A stretch of 34,893 bases of DNA from assembly GCA_030590485.1 (NCBI GenBank), contig JAUUYL010000024.1, forward strand, positions 1 through 34,893, written 5' to 3'. Below the pieces are notes generated by a model. That model worked only from the letters and a program-made list of their open reading frames with translations, had not been told where the DNA came from and did not search any database. The stretch's first letter is position 1, and every line of letters begins with the position of its first letter. This DNA comes from Lentisphaerota bacterium. Lineage in GTDB: Bacteria; Verrucomicrobiota; Kiritimatiellia; UBA8416; JAUUYL01. This document shows, in pieces, positions 15,039-24,755 of the stretch. The position numbers and the translations under genes are program-made.

Positions 15039-17534
15039 ATGGCTGAGACTGTGACGCCTATGATGAAACAATACCGGGCGCTCAAGGAAGAGTTGTCACC
15101 TGATATCATTCTTTTCTTCCGGCTGGGTGATTTTTACGAGATGTTTTTTGAGGACGCAAAGACTGCGGCGCCTATACTTGGTATTGCGCTGACCAAGCGG
15201 AATAAGGTGCCAATGTGCGGGATTCCGTTTCATGCTGCTGAGAATTATCTCGCTAAGCTTATTCGCGCTGGTAAGAGGGTGGCGATTTGCGAGCAGGTCG
15301 AGGATGCGTCTGAGGGTAAGGGTATAGTGAAGCGTGAGATAGCCAGGGTGGTTACTCCTGGAACGGTCATTGAGGATAATATTCTCGAATCCAGTGAGCA
15401 TAATTATCTGGCTGGGGTATGCAGGTGTGGTGACCTGTTCGGGTTTGCGTTGCTCGATTTGTCGACGGGGTTGTTTATGGCGGAGGAGGTGACGGATGTT
15501 GATTCTCTGTGCGACAATTTGCGTCGTTTTCTTCCGGGTGAGTGTCTGGTTCCTGCTGAGCAGGCGGATGATGCGGTGTTGCGTGGGGTTTTAAGATCAT
15601 CCTTGTCGCTGGAGCCGAATGCCTGTGAGGACTGGACTTTTGAATATGATGCGGCGCATGAGTATCTGGTCAGGCATTTTGGAGTACATTCGCTTAATGG
15701 GTTTGGTTGTGACGGGAGCAGGGCGATTGTGGGTGCCGCTGGAGGTGTTCTTTATTATGTGAAGGACGAGCTGCATCGTGAGACGGGGCATATCCGTTCA
15801 TTGCGAGTGCGCAGTTGTGATGATTTTCTTTTGCTGGATGAGTCGACATGCGCGAATCTGGATTTGGTACCATTGCGTGGTAAGCGTGGTGGTGAGACGC
15901 TTTTGAATGTTCTTGATTCCACAAAGACGGCTATGGGTGCTCGAAAATTGAGGGATTGGCTTTTGCGGCCGTTGGCGGGGAAGGATGAGGTCATTGGGCG
16001 TCATGATGTTGTGGACGAGTTTTATGGCGACAGGATGTTGCTGAATGATTTTCGGGAGATGCTGGGTGGGGTTCGGGATATGGAGCGGTTGGTTACCAGG
16101 ACGGGGTCAGGCAGTGGTAACGCAAGGGATGTTCGCGCCATTGGTCAGTCGCTGTTGATGTTGCCCGAGGTGAAAGCGATGATTGAGGGCTGTAAGTCCG
16201 GGCTTCTCAGGGATCTGAATGATTTTGTTGTGCTTTTGCCTGATCTGGTTGATTTGATCGAGAAGGCGATAGTGGATGAACCGCCTTTGACGATCAAAGA
16301 GGGTGGGGTTATTCGAGAGGGTTACAATAAAGACCTCGATGAATTCAGGACGGCTGCTACGGAAGGCCGCAACTGGCTTGCTCAATATCAGAAGAGCGAG
16401 CAGGAGCGGACGGGGATTAAGAATCTCAAGGTCAGACATAATAGGGTTTTTGGTTATTATATTGAGATTTCGAAAGGTCAGCTGGCGAATGTGCCGGAAG
16501 ATTATATTCGAAAGCAGACTATGGTTAATGCGGAGCGGTTTATTACTCCTGAACTCAAGGAGTATGAGAGTAAGATTTTCGGGGCACAGGACAAGGCGGT
16601 GGCCTTGGAGTATGAGTTGTTTCTTGAGGTCAGGAACAAGGTTGTCGGGGATACGGAGAGTATACAGAAGAGTGCTGATGCTGTGGCGCAGTTGGATGTG
16701 TTGTCGACATTGGCTGAAAGGGCGCTTGCGTTGCGGTATGTTCGTCCGGTCATGACGGATGGTGATGCTCTTGTAATCAAAGACGGGCGGCATCCTGTGA
16801 TTGAGCAGATTCCGGATGCCGAGAAGTTTGTACCTAATGATTCTCTGCTTGATTGCTGTAAGAACCAGTTGATGATTATTACTGGACCGAATATGGCAGG
16901 AAAGTCGACATACATTCGCCAGGTTGCTCTGTTGGTGATTATGGCGCAGATGGGATCGTTTGTTCCTGCGTTAGAGGCGGAAATCGGGATGGTTGACCGT
17001 GTGTTTACGAGGGTTGGTGCGAGTGATGACCTAGCAAGGGGTCGAAGTACTTTCATGGTAGAGATGCAGGAGACGGCGAACATCCTCAATAATGCGACGG
17101 CGAGCAGTTTGATTGTGCTGGATGAGATAGGCCGAGGCACAAGCACTTTTGATGGGATTAGTATAGCATGGGCTGTTGCCGAGCATCTCCATAATAATGA
17201 GAATGTTAAGGCTAAAACTCTTTTTGCGACGCATTATCATGAATTGACAGATTTGGAGAGGACTATGAGTGGCGTCAAAAACTACAATATTCTTGTCAGG
17301 GAGCGTAATGACAAGATAGTTTTCTTACGTAAGATTGCGTTGGGTGGTGCTGATAAGAGTTATGGTATTCAGGTTGCGCGTCTTGCGGGGATGCCGCAGG
17401 AGGTGATTGATCGATCCAAGGAGATTCTGACAAATCTTGAAGATGGAGAGTTTGGCGAGACTGGTCAGCCGAAGATAGCGCGGAGGCGCAAGGGCAAGAG
17501 CGGATTAGACAAGTCGCAGATGGAATTATTATAA
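15039..17534 (+). CDS. mutS: DNA mismatch repair protein MutS
   Basis: The 831-residue protein has the mismatch-reading GDFYEMF motif (Phe32-x-Glu34) and the connector, lever and clamp domains. Its ABC-type ATPase has Walker A GPNMAGKS at 616-623, signature region SDDLARGRSTF, Walker B LIVLDEIGRGTST and H-loop ATHYHEL. Full-length MutS1, so it should recognise mispairs and recruit MutL. The ATG at 15039 has a good GGGGAGG ribosome-binding site. The TTG at 15018 is not used. Confidence 0.98.
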   Translation: MAETVTPMMKQYRALKEELSPDIILFFRLGDFYEMFFEDAKTAAPILGIALTKRNKVPMCGIPFHAAENYLAKLIRAGKRVAICEQVEDASEGKGIVKREIARVVTPGTVIEDNILESSEHNYLAGVCRCGDLFGFALLDLSTGLFMAEEVTDVDSLCDNLRRFLPGECLVPAEQADDAVLRGVLRSSLSLEPNACEDWTFEYDAAHEYLVRHFGVHSLNGFGCDGSRAIVGAAGGVLYYVKDELHRETGHIRSLRVRSCDDFLLLDESTCANLDLVPLRGKRGGETLLNVLDSTKTAMGARKLRDWLLRPLAGKDEVIGRHDVVDEFYGDRMLLNDFREMLGGVRDMERLVTRTGSGSGNARDVRAIGQSLLMLPEVKAMIEGCKSGLLRDLNDFVVLLPDLVDLIEKAIVDEPPLTIKEGGVIREGYNKDLDEFRTAATEGRNWLAQYQKSEQERTGIKNLKVRHNRVFGYYIEISKGQLANVPEDYIRKQTMVNAERFITPELKEYESKIFGAQDKAVALEYELFLEVRNKVVGDTESIQKSADAVAQLDVLSTLAERALALRYVRPVMTDGDALVIKDGRHPVIEQIPDAEKFVPNDSLLDCCKNQLMIITGPNMAGKSTYIRQVALLVIMAQMGSFVPALEAEIGMVDRVFTRVGASDDLARGRSTFMVEMQETANILNNATASSLIVLDEIGRGTSTFDGISIAWAVAEHLHNNENVKAKTLFATHYHELTDLERTMSGVKNYNILVRERNDKIVFLRKIALGGADKSYGIQVARLAGMPQEVIDRSKEILTNLEDGEFGETGQPKIARRRKGKSGLDKSQMELL

Positions 17535-17535
17535 A

Positions 17536-17602
17536 CGGCCTTTGGCCTCGTGACACGTGACCACGCCTACGGCGTGGCAAGCACGACACACGTAACACGG
17601 GG
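17536..17602. repeat. hairpins and CGTGACA heptamers after mutS
   Basis: GGCC-TTT-GGCC (17538-17548) is followed by CGTGACA-CGTGACC (17549-17562), an exact hairpin CCACGCC-TAC-GGCGTGG (17561-17577), then CGACACA-CGTAACA-CGGGG (17584-17602). The second pair of heptamers is in register with the first, exactly 35 bp away. The element may also end the mutS transcript. Confidence 0.75.
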
Positions 17603-17634
17603 GAGGGTTGCAAATGCGGAGCGGGGAGAGTGAG

Positions 17635-18978
17635 ATGAAGAAACTATTATGCATGATGGTGTTTGTTGGGTTGGTTGGGAATTTGTTTGCGGGGGATAAG
17701 TTAATTGTTACCAAGGAGGGTATGTGTTTCTGGGTCACAAGTGTGACGCAGGAGGGTGATGTTCTCAAGTATAACAGCAAGCAGACGGGGGAGGAGAAGA
17801 CGATAGCAATTTCGAAGCTTCACGGGGTTGTGCCTGTTGTTGTGAGGGGGAAGCGATACACGCCGGGTGAGATTCAGAAGTACATAACCAGGATTAAGAA
17901 GCTTCAGGAGAAGCATAAGAGACTTTATCGTCAACTGCAGACCATACTTCAGGGATGGGAAGCACTCCAGAAGCCTAATCTGGAGTTGGAGGGCGACATT
18001 GAGAAGTTAAAGGTTTTTTTTGCCTCCAGTGACAAGCGCACCAGTATATACAAGAAGACAGTGCTGGATCTGGGTATGGTTCGTTATAAGGACATGCAAG
18101 GGAAGTATGGGCCCAAACTGGATAATGTTCTGGCTGACATGAAGGCGGATTATGTGAAGGTCAATAAGGAACGTCTTGAGAAACAGGCCGCTACGGCTGC
18201 CACAATGTCATTTGAAGCTTTTGCAGTACATGAGCAACTGACAAAGGATGTTTTAAAGGAAGCGCAGGAGTCTGACAAGACCGCAGTTAGCTCAATGTTG
18301 CTTACGACAAGACAGACTGTTTTTGATGCTCAGGGTCGTGTAGCGCTTAAGGTTTTCCTTGGCAAAAAGTCGATTGATGCTTTTCTCCAGTCGGCGAGGA
18401 TCATGTATGGTCTGAAGGAAAATGTTGCGGCTACTGAGAAGCAAAAGGCCGACATAGACAAGCGGATAGGTCAGCTTTTCGTGCAGACTCAGAAATATAA
18501 TGCTTCCTACCATATTAATGAGGGTGGTTTTCCGATTGGTGCTGACACGCGTAAGTTGCAGGACGCGGCGATGTATCGCTGTTCTACGTCAGAATCTACA
18601 TATGCCGATCTTCGTGAAGAGGTCTTTATCATACCTGAGAAGTCGACTACGGGTTTGAGGTATGGCCGGACCTTCTCGTTTCCGTTGCGTATGGTGATTC
18701 AGCGTGCACAGCCGAAGGATAGGAAATTTGCATTTATTGTGACGTACCCTGGGGCCGATACGGTGACTCGCGTTATCGGGTCGCCTCAGTTTAAGAACGG
18801 ATTTGCTTCCGTTAAGTTTGATGAAAACTTTGCTGGTCTTGCAGGAACACAGATATTGCCTAATGAAGAAGGGCGTTATTATTTCTATTTCCACATGGCC
18901 TACGAAGTTCCGCAGAAAAAAGGCGATTCAACATGGCAGGCTGTCAGCAAGTTATGCTTCTGGTCAATCGCGCCGTAG
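17635..18978 (+). CDS. secreted protein of unknown function
   Basis: A 447-residue protein with a clear signal peptide (MKKLLCMMVFVGLVGNLFA, cut before GDKL). A small beta-rich N-terminal unit (about 20-75) contains KEG..FWV..V. A long helical, charged region with coiled-coil character spans about 85-300. A beta-rich C-terminal domain follows (about 330-447). The ATG at 17635 has a GGGGAGAG ribosome-binding site; a TTG at 17608 is less likely. I recognise no family. It follows mutS after a repeat-filled gap of 100 bp and seems a separate unit. Confidence 0.75.
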   Translation: MKKLLCMMVFVGLVGNLFAGDKLIVTKEGMCFWVTSVTQEGDVLKYNSKQTGEEKTIAISKLHGVVPVVVRGKRYTPGEIQKYITRIKKLQEKHKRLYRQLQTILQGWEALQKPNLELEGDIEKLKVFFASSDKRTSIYKKTVLDLGMVRYKDMQGKYGPKLDNVLADMKADYVKVNKERLEKQAATAATMSFEAFAVHEQLTKDVLKEAQESDKTAVSSMLLTTRQTVFDAQGRVALKVFLGKKSIDAFLQSARIMYGLKENVAATEKQKADIDKRIGQLFVQTQKYNASYHINEGGFPIGADTRKLQDAAMYRCSTSESTYADLREEVFIIPEKSTTGLRYGRTFSFPLRMVIQRAQPKDRKFAFIVTYPGADTVTRVIGSPQFKNGFASVKFDENFAGLAGTQILPNEEGRYYFYFHMAYEVPQKKGDSTWQAVSKLCFWSIAP

Positions 18979-19005
18979 GCGTTGTCCTGAAAGATTCCGA
19001 ACAAC

Positions 19006-19041
19006 GAATGGTTGACGGTTAGATGGTTGATGGTTTTGGAT
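19006..19041. repeat. TGATGGT heptamer array
   Basis: GAATGGT-TGACGGT-TAGATGGT-TGATGGT-TTTGGATGG, 7-bp period with 1-bp slips. It lies between the convergent secreted-protein and phosphatidyltransferase genes. Confidence 0.65.
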
Positions 19042-19047
19042 GGGGCG

Positions 19048-19668
19048 CTACAAGTCGACGTTGGCTGACTTCTTGAGGTATGGATAATATTTCTTTGTGT
19101 AGATGGCCAGTGATATGAAATTAATGGCGAATGCGACAGCTTCGAACAGGTATACGAAATATCTATGAAGGAACTGGTATTCATCTGGAGCCGCCTCGTA
19201 GAAATATATAACGCAAATCAGCGGGAAGGTTATTGCTGTTCTCAGTTTTCCTGCCCAATGTGCTGCTCCGCTCACGTTGTACATTGAGCCTATGGAGCGT
19301 AGAAACGTTACCCATTGATCGCGTGAGAGAAACAGGACTGTAAGGATCAGCAGCACGACACCATGATGGAGATGGTCTTTATGTATGGCGACGAATACCA
19401 GTAGGGGCATGGTCGCCAGATAGAAGAACTTATCCATCAGAGGGTCCGCATGCGCGCCGAATTTTGTTACGACATCGAACTTGCGTGCGTAATAGCCGTC
19501 AAAAAGGTCAGTTAGAGCTGACAGTATCAGGCTGGCGAAGGCAAAAAAGAAGACCGCATTGTCGGGCGTCCATGCATGTACGATTGCGCTGATAAAGAAG
19601 CAAACGACAAGCGGGAAGCGCGAGAAGGTTAGCAATGTGACGAAATAGAATTTGATTCTTTTGCTCAT
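19048..19668 (-). CDS. CDP-alcohol phosphatidyltransferase (phosphatidylglycerophosphate synthase type)
   Basis: A 206-residue integral membrane enzyme with about five or six helices. The complete CDP-alcohol signature DG-x2-AR-x8-G-x3-D-x3-D is present (DGYYARKF...GAHADPLMD), giving the metal-binding aspartates. It swaps CMP of a CDP-lipid for an alcohol. Size and sequence are nearest to PgsA, but the acceptor alcohol cannot be fixed by eye. It is 188 bp downstream of tsf on the same strand and may be transcribed separately. Confidence 0.88.
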   Translation of the reverse strand: MSKRIKFYFVTLLTFSRFPLVVCFFISAIVHAWTPDNAVFFFAFASLILSALTDLFDGYYARKFDVVTKFGAHADPLMDKFFYLATMPLLVFVAIHKDHLHHGVVLLILTVLFLSRDQWVTFLRSIGSMYNVSGAAHWAGKLRTAITFPLICVIYFYEAAPDEYQFLHRYFVYLFEAVAFAINFISLAIYTKKYYPYLKKSANVDL

Positions 19669-19797
19669 ATTGACCTTTGGTCAAATTATTGGTTAAAAGT
19701 TAAGAGTGATTAGTCTTTGACATCCATAAACAGAGATGCAGACAAGTGCTTATCGCTGGGGTTAAGACTAGTTGCAGATTGCTCAAGAATCCTACTA

Positions 19798-19849
19798 TTA
19801 ACTATTCATAAATAACTATTAACTGCACCCGAAAATCTTTTCGGATGCA
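19798..19849. repeat. TTAACTA heptamer array joined to a palindrome
   Basis: TTAACTA-TTCATAA-ATAACTA-TTAAC (19798-19823) is followed directly by an inverted repeat (19824-19849; arms TGCACCCGAAAA and TTTTCGGATGCA, one C-A mismatch). It is the sister copy of 2047-2097, 17.7 kb away. It sits eight bases after the tsf stop (minus strand) and may act as its terminator. Confidence 0.8.
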
Positions 19850-19856
19850 TCTCTGC

Positions 19857-20699
19857 CTATGCTCCGAGTTGGTAACGTGCGAATCTTTTGACTGTTATGG
19901 TATCGCCCAGCTCTTTAGATTTCTCTTCAAGAAGTGCGGTGATGGTCATCTTGTCTTCTCTTACGAATGCCTGGTTTAAGAGGCATGTCTCACCGAAGAA
20001 CTTCTGCAGTTTTCCATCAACGATCTTGCCGATAATATTTTCCGGCTTACCTTCGACTTGTTTCACATAGATTTCGCGCTCAGCAGCAACGATGTCTTCC
20101 GGTATTTCGTCGGAAGTAAGGTATTTTGGGTTGATTGCGGCTACATGCAGAGCAAGATTCTTTGTAAGCTCCTGATACGCATCGCTGTTGACTGTCTCTT
20201 CTTTTTCGCATCCTACTTCAACGAGTACGCCTACTTTACCGCCGAGATGGATATAAGGGGTTACGCTGCCGTTGCCTTCGAGTGTGTACTTGGTGTCGTG
20301 TTTGATGACGATCTTTTCGCCGATAGCGGCAATGATGTCCATCAGTGCGCCCTTGGTGTTCTCGTCGTCGGCGATGCTTCCGTCAGCCGCGAGAGCCTTA
20401 GCGGAGAGATCAGTTACGAATGCCTGAAAATCAGCGTTCCTGGCAGTGAAGTCTGTCTCGCAGTTTACTTCGACGAGTGACGAGCATGTGCCGTCATCCG
20501 TGCTGGATGATGCGATCATACCGCAGTTTGTCTCTTTTGATGCGCGTTTTGCTGCGACGGCGACACCTTTTTCACGAAGGAGCTTAGTTGCTTTCTCTAT
20601 ATCGCCTTCGCTCTCGACGAGGGCGCGTTTGCAGTCCATCATGCTGACGCTTGTTGCGTCACGAAGCTCTTTTACTAGTGATGCTGTGATTTCAGCCAT
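19857..20699 (-). CDS. tsf: elongation factor Ts
   Basis: The 280-residue nucleotide exchange factor regenerates EF-Tu-GTP. It has the N-terminal UBA-like domain (LVKELRDATSVSMMDCKRAL), then the TDFTARNADF core motif and the usual C-terminal subdomains. Length is normal. Its ATG overlaps the rpsB stop (TAATG), so the pair is translationally coupled. Confidence 0.98.
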   Translation of the reverse strand: MAEITASLVKELRDATSVSMMDCKRALVESEGDIEKATKLLREKGVAVAAKRASKETNCGMIASSSTDDGTCSSLVEVNCETDFTARNADFQAFVTDLSAKALAADGSIADDENTKGALMDIIAAIGEKIVIKHDTKYTLEGNGSVTPYIHLGGKVGVLVEVGCEKEETVNSDAYQELTKNLALHVAAINPKYLTSDEIPEDIVAAEREIYVKQVEGKPENIIGKIVDGKLQKFFGETCLLNQAFVREDKMTITALLEEKSKELGDTITVKRFARYQLGA

Positions 20700-21886
20700 T
20701 ATTTCTTCTCCTTCTTATCTTCCTTGGCTTTTTTATCTGCTTTAGGGGCAGGCTTCTCAGCTTTGGGAGAGTCTTTTTTGATTTTAGTTGTTTTAGATTT
20801 TTCTTTTGTCACCTTCTCAGCTTTGGCGGCGGTTTTCTTTGCAGGCTTTGCTTCGGCAGGCTTTTCTGTTTCTTTGGCTTCAGCCTTGTCGTCCTCGACC
20901 TTTTTGGCGGGTTTTTCTGCCTTATCCGCGGCCTTTGCTTCGGGCTTATCTTTCTTGTCTACCTTTTTCTTATTGCTTTCAGCTTTGGCTTTCTTGTTGG
21001 CCTCTCTGGCGGCATCTTTCTTTGCTTTCTCAGCTTCTTTCTTGGCTTTTGCTGCAGCGTCGGCTTTTGCCTGGGCTTTCTTTTCAGCTTCGGCTTTAAC
21101 TTCGGCTTGCTTCTTGGCAATTGCTGCCACTTTCTTTCTGTACTCGGCGTTAGCGCCCTTCGCGATTTCCGCGATAGCTTCGAGTATAAGTTTGATTGAG
21201 CGAATAGAGTCATCGTTGCCTGGAATGACGAAGTCTATTGCGTCTGGATCACAGCAGGTATCCACGATGGCAATAACCGGAATACCCAGCTTGTTGGCCT
21301 CGTTGACGGCTATAGACTCCTTGTTGATATCGACAACAAATACGACGCCTGGGTTTTCAGCCATGTCGGCTATGCCGAAAAGGTTGCGTGCGAGTTTCTC
21401 GTGTTCGCGGCGGAGGCGTGAGGCTTCCTTCTTATGCGCGTTAAAACCTTCCTTTGTTTGCATGTCTTCCAGTTCACGCATACGTTTGACGCTTTTTCTG
21501 ATTGTCGAGCTGTTTGTGAGGGTTCCGCCGAGCCAGCGTGAGTTGACATAGAACTGTTCGCAATCAACGGCGATGTCTTTGACGACAACTTGAGCCTGTT
21601 TCTTTGTTCCTACAAACAGGACCTTTTTTCCGCTTAGAACAGTCTTGTAGATGTAGTCAAGAGCTTCGTTAAGCAGGGCAAGGCTTTTTGTGAGGTCAAT
21701 AATATGTATGCCGTTGCGCTTGTCAAATATGTAGCGCTTCATCTTAGGGTTCCAGCGTTTTGTCTGGTGGCCAAAATGCAATCCTGCATCAAGCAGGTCT
21801 TTGATTTGGACGTTCTTTGAGGCTTTTTTCTCGGTTTCCGGCTTTGCTTCTGTCTGCTCTGGGGCAGTTGTATCTGTATCGGCCAC
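20699..21886 (-). CDS. rpsB: 30S ribosomal protein S2 with a ~150-residue Lys/Ala/Glu-rich tail
   Basis: Residues ~25-245 are a normal S2 (QIKDLLDAGLHFGHQ, KRWNPKMKRYIF, FVGTKKQAQ, DTCCDPDAIDFVIPGNDD). After that comes a ~150-residue extension made almost only of Lys, Ala, Glu, Asp and Pro (PAKK, EKPAEAKPAKK), giving 395 residues against about 240 in E. coli. Histone-H1-like or PAKKA-type tails of this kind bind nucleic acid. The start is GTG at 21886 with a strong AAAGGAG site. It heads the rpsB-tsf operon. Confidence 0.97.
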   Translation of the reverse strand: MADTDTTAPEQTEAKPETEKKASKNVQIKDLLDAGLHFGHQTKRWNPKMKRYIFDKRNGIHIIDLTKSLALLNEALDYIYKTVLSGKKVLFVGTKKQAQVVVKDIAVDCEQFYVNSRWLGGTLTNSSTIRKSVKRMRELEDMQTKEGFNAHKKEASRLRREHEKLARNLFGIADMAENPGVVFVVDINKESIAVNEANKLGIPVIAIVDTCCDPDAIDFVIPGNDDSIRSIKLILEAIAEIAKGANAEYRKKVAAIAKKQAEVKAEAEKKAQAKADAAAKAKKEAEKAKKDAAREANKKAKAESNKKKVDKKDKPEAKAADKAEKPAKKVEDDKAEAKETEKPAEAKPAKKTAAKAEKVTKEKSKTTKIKKDSPKAEKPAPKADKKAKEDKKEKK

Positions 21887-22131
21887 AATAATCTCCTTTA
21901 GCTACCGATGCTTTCGACGCGGCAATATACCTGGCCGAGCATCTGGAATCTGCTTTGTCGTTTCCTCTTGTGGCGAGGAACGAACTCGCTTCCGTTTTTC
22001 TTTGAAAAACTGATGAAAGCTACCACATACGCAAGGGTTTGCAAGGTTTATTTCAATAAAAATAGGCGTTCGGTGTTAAGAGGCGTTTTCAGTTCGTGGG
22101 TTACTGCTGAGGCAAATGCGTGGTCCACTGC

Positions 22132-23433
<1,302 letters not shown>

Positions 23434-23625
23434 TTGTTTTTCCTAGCCGGCGATATGTATGTAGTCCTTTGCTCGCCGCCGGTGGAGTGAAGGGATGGTT
23501 GGATTTGACTGAAAACAGCCGCTCCATTCATCAATGAACTGCTACTTCTACAGGTAAGGGGCTCGCCTGTCAAGCCACATTGGCAGTTTTTTGTTTGTCC
23601 GCAAATGGGTCATCTTGTGGGCGAG

Positions 23626-23650
23626 GACAGGCGCTGTCGGCCGCAGGCCG
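23626..23650. terminator. two adjoining palindromes after the SPFH operon
   Basis: GACAG-GCG-CTGTC (23626-23638) and CGGCC-GCA-GGCCG (23638-23650) share one base and end five bases before the stop of the second SPFH gene (minus strand). There is no U-run; they may be a terminator or REP-like pair. Confidence 0.5.
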
Positions 23651-23654
23651 CTAC

Positions 23655-24728
23655 CTATTTCGAATCGTCTAAGCCCAGCCTATTTGCCATACCATTTACA
23701 TCAAGGAGATCAACTTCTATTGTTGATATGGTTGCCTCTGAGAGATTCAAGTTTCTCGCGGCTTCAAGCGCTACAATCACATTACCGCCACTGCCCTGCA
23801 TCGCCTCATTCCTTAGCCGCTCACCTTCTGCCTGAGCTGTCTTCACCAGCAAATCACCTTTCGCCTGGTTTGCAGCCTTAATAAGATCGGCATCAGCAGT
23901 CTTCTCAGTGCTGTACTTTTTGTATTGAGCCTGAATCTTTGCAACCTCCAAATCAGTAGACGCTTGCATCGTAACAAGCTCCGCTTCTTTTTCCTTAACA
24001 ATAATTGCCAGAAGTTTTAATGTTTCTGCCTCTATAACTTGCGTCTTGCCACTCATCTCTGCAGCTTTTGCAAGGGAGATATTGAGTCTCACTTCTTGGT
24101 CAGCCAGTTTTTTCTGCCTAATCTTGGCTTCGTATTCAGGGTCAAATTCGACATCTCTAATAAGGACATCCAGTACCTCAATATAGTTATCCTTCAGCGA
24201 TGCTCTCAACACTTCCTGAACCTTGACCGCGGTATCTCTCTTTGCGGCTGGATCATAAAACTCTTCAGTGGACAGCTTGCCGAATAAACTCATGCATGTT
24301 TCCTCTGATTCAACTCTGACAATGGTTCTGTATTTTGTCCCTTTGCCCGTGTCTCCGTAAAGTTTGTGCGCATCGCCTTTGGCAACACGGTATTTCACAG
24401 TTACGTCCAGCGAGATATTGTTACCCTCGACAGACTGTACTTTAACATCATCACGAGTTCTTGCAGCTCCATGCCTTGGATCCTTAGTCATTTCAAGCGT
24501 CTGGACAGTACTGTCGTAGAGTTCCCATTGGTCAATCGGGCCAAAGTCGCGGTGCCAGCCCTGATTGAAATCTTTTTGAACAACTCCCTTCTTCCCAATC
24601 ACACTGTACTGCTGTATACGCACACCTACTTGACCCACTGGTATAAAGATCAACAATGAACGAGCGACTATGTATGCGCCCATCACCATTGCTACAATCA
24701 CAACTGATATTACTTTGATAGTTTTCAT
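23655..24728 (-). CDS. SPFH/band 7 membrane protein (second of a pair)
   Basis: The 357-residue protein has an N-terminal membrane helix (about 7-32), an SPFH/prohibitin-homology domain (about 30-215; includes DVTVKYRV and a TEEFYDPA segment) and a long helical C-terminal region (about 215-330) rich in Ala, Glu and Lys. SPFH proteins assemble into large membrane rings or scaffolds. It is a paralogue of the preceding operon gene: both have TEEFY and KKLADQ at matching places. This suggests a hetero-oligomer in the manner of HflK/HflC or prohibitin 1/2. No NfeD partner is present. It is the last gene of the operon, 27 bp after the first SPFH gene. Confidence 0.88.
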   Translation of the reverse strand: MKTIKVISVVIVAMVMGAYIVARSLLIFIPVGQVGVRIQQYSVIGKKGVVQKDFNQGWHRDFGPIDQWELYDSTVQTLEMTKDPRHGAARTRDDVKVQSVEGNNISLDVTVKYRVAKGDAHKLYGDTGKGTKYRTIVRVESEETCMSLFGKLSTEEFYDPAAKRDTAVKVQEVLRASLKDNYIEVLDVLIRDVEFDPEYEAKIRQKKLADQEVRLNISLAKAAEMSGKTQVIEAETLKLLAIIVKEKEAELVTMQASTDLEVAKIQAQYKKYSTEKTADADLIKAANQAKGDLLVKTAQAEGERLRNEAMQGSGGNVIVALEAARNLNLSEATISTIEVDLLDVNGMANRLGLDDSK

Positions 24729-24755
24729 TATATTTCTCCTGTTAACAAATGTTAC

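Noticed and set aside
20724-21551. 275-residue plus-strand frame opposite rpsB
   Set aside because: It is the antisense shadow of the repetitive Lys/Ala tail; low-complexity Ser/Ala/Phe/Leu product without start signals.
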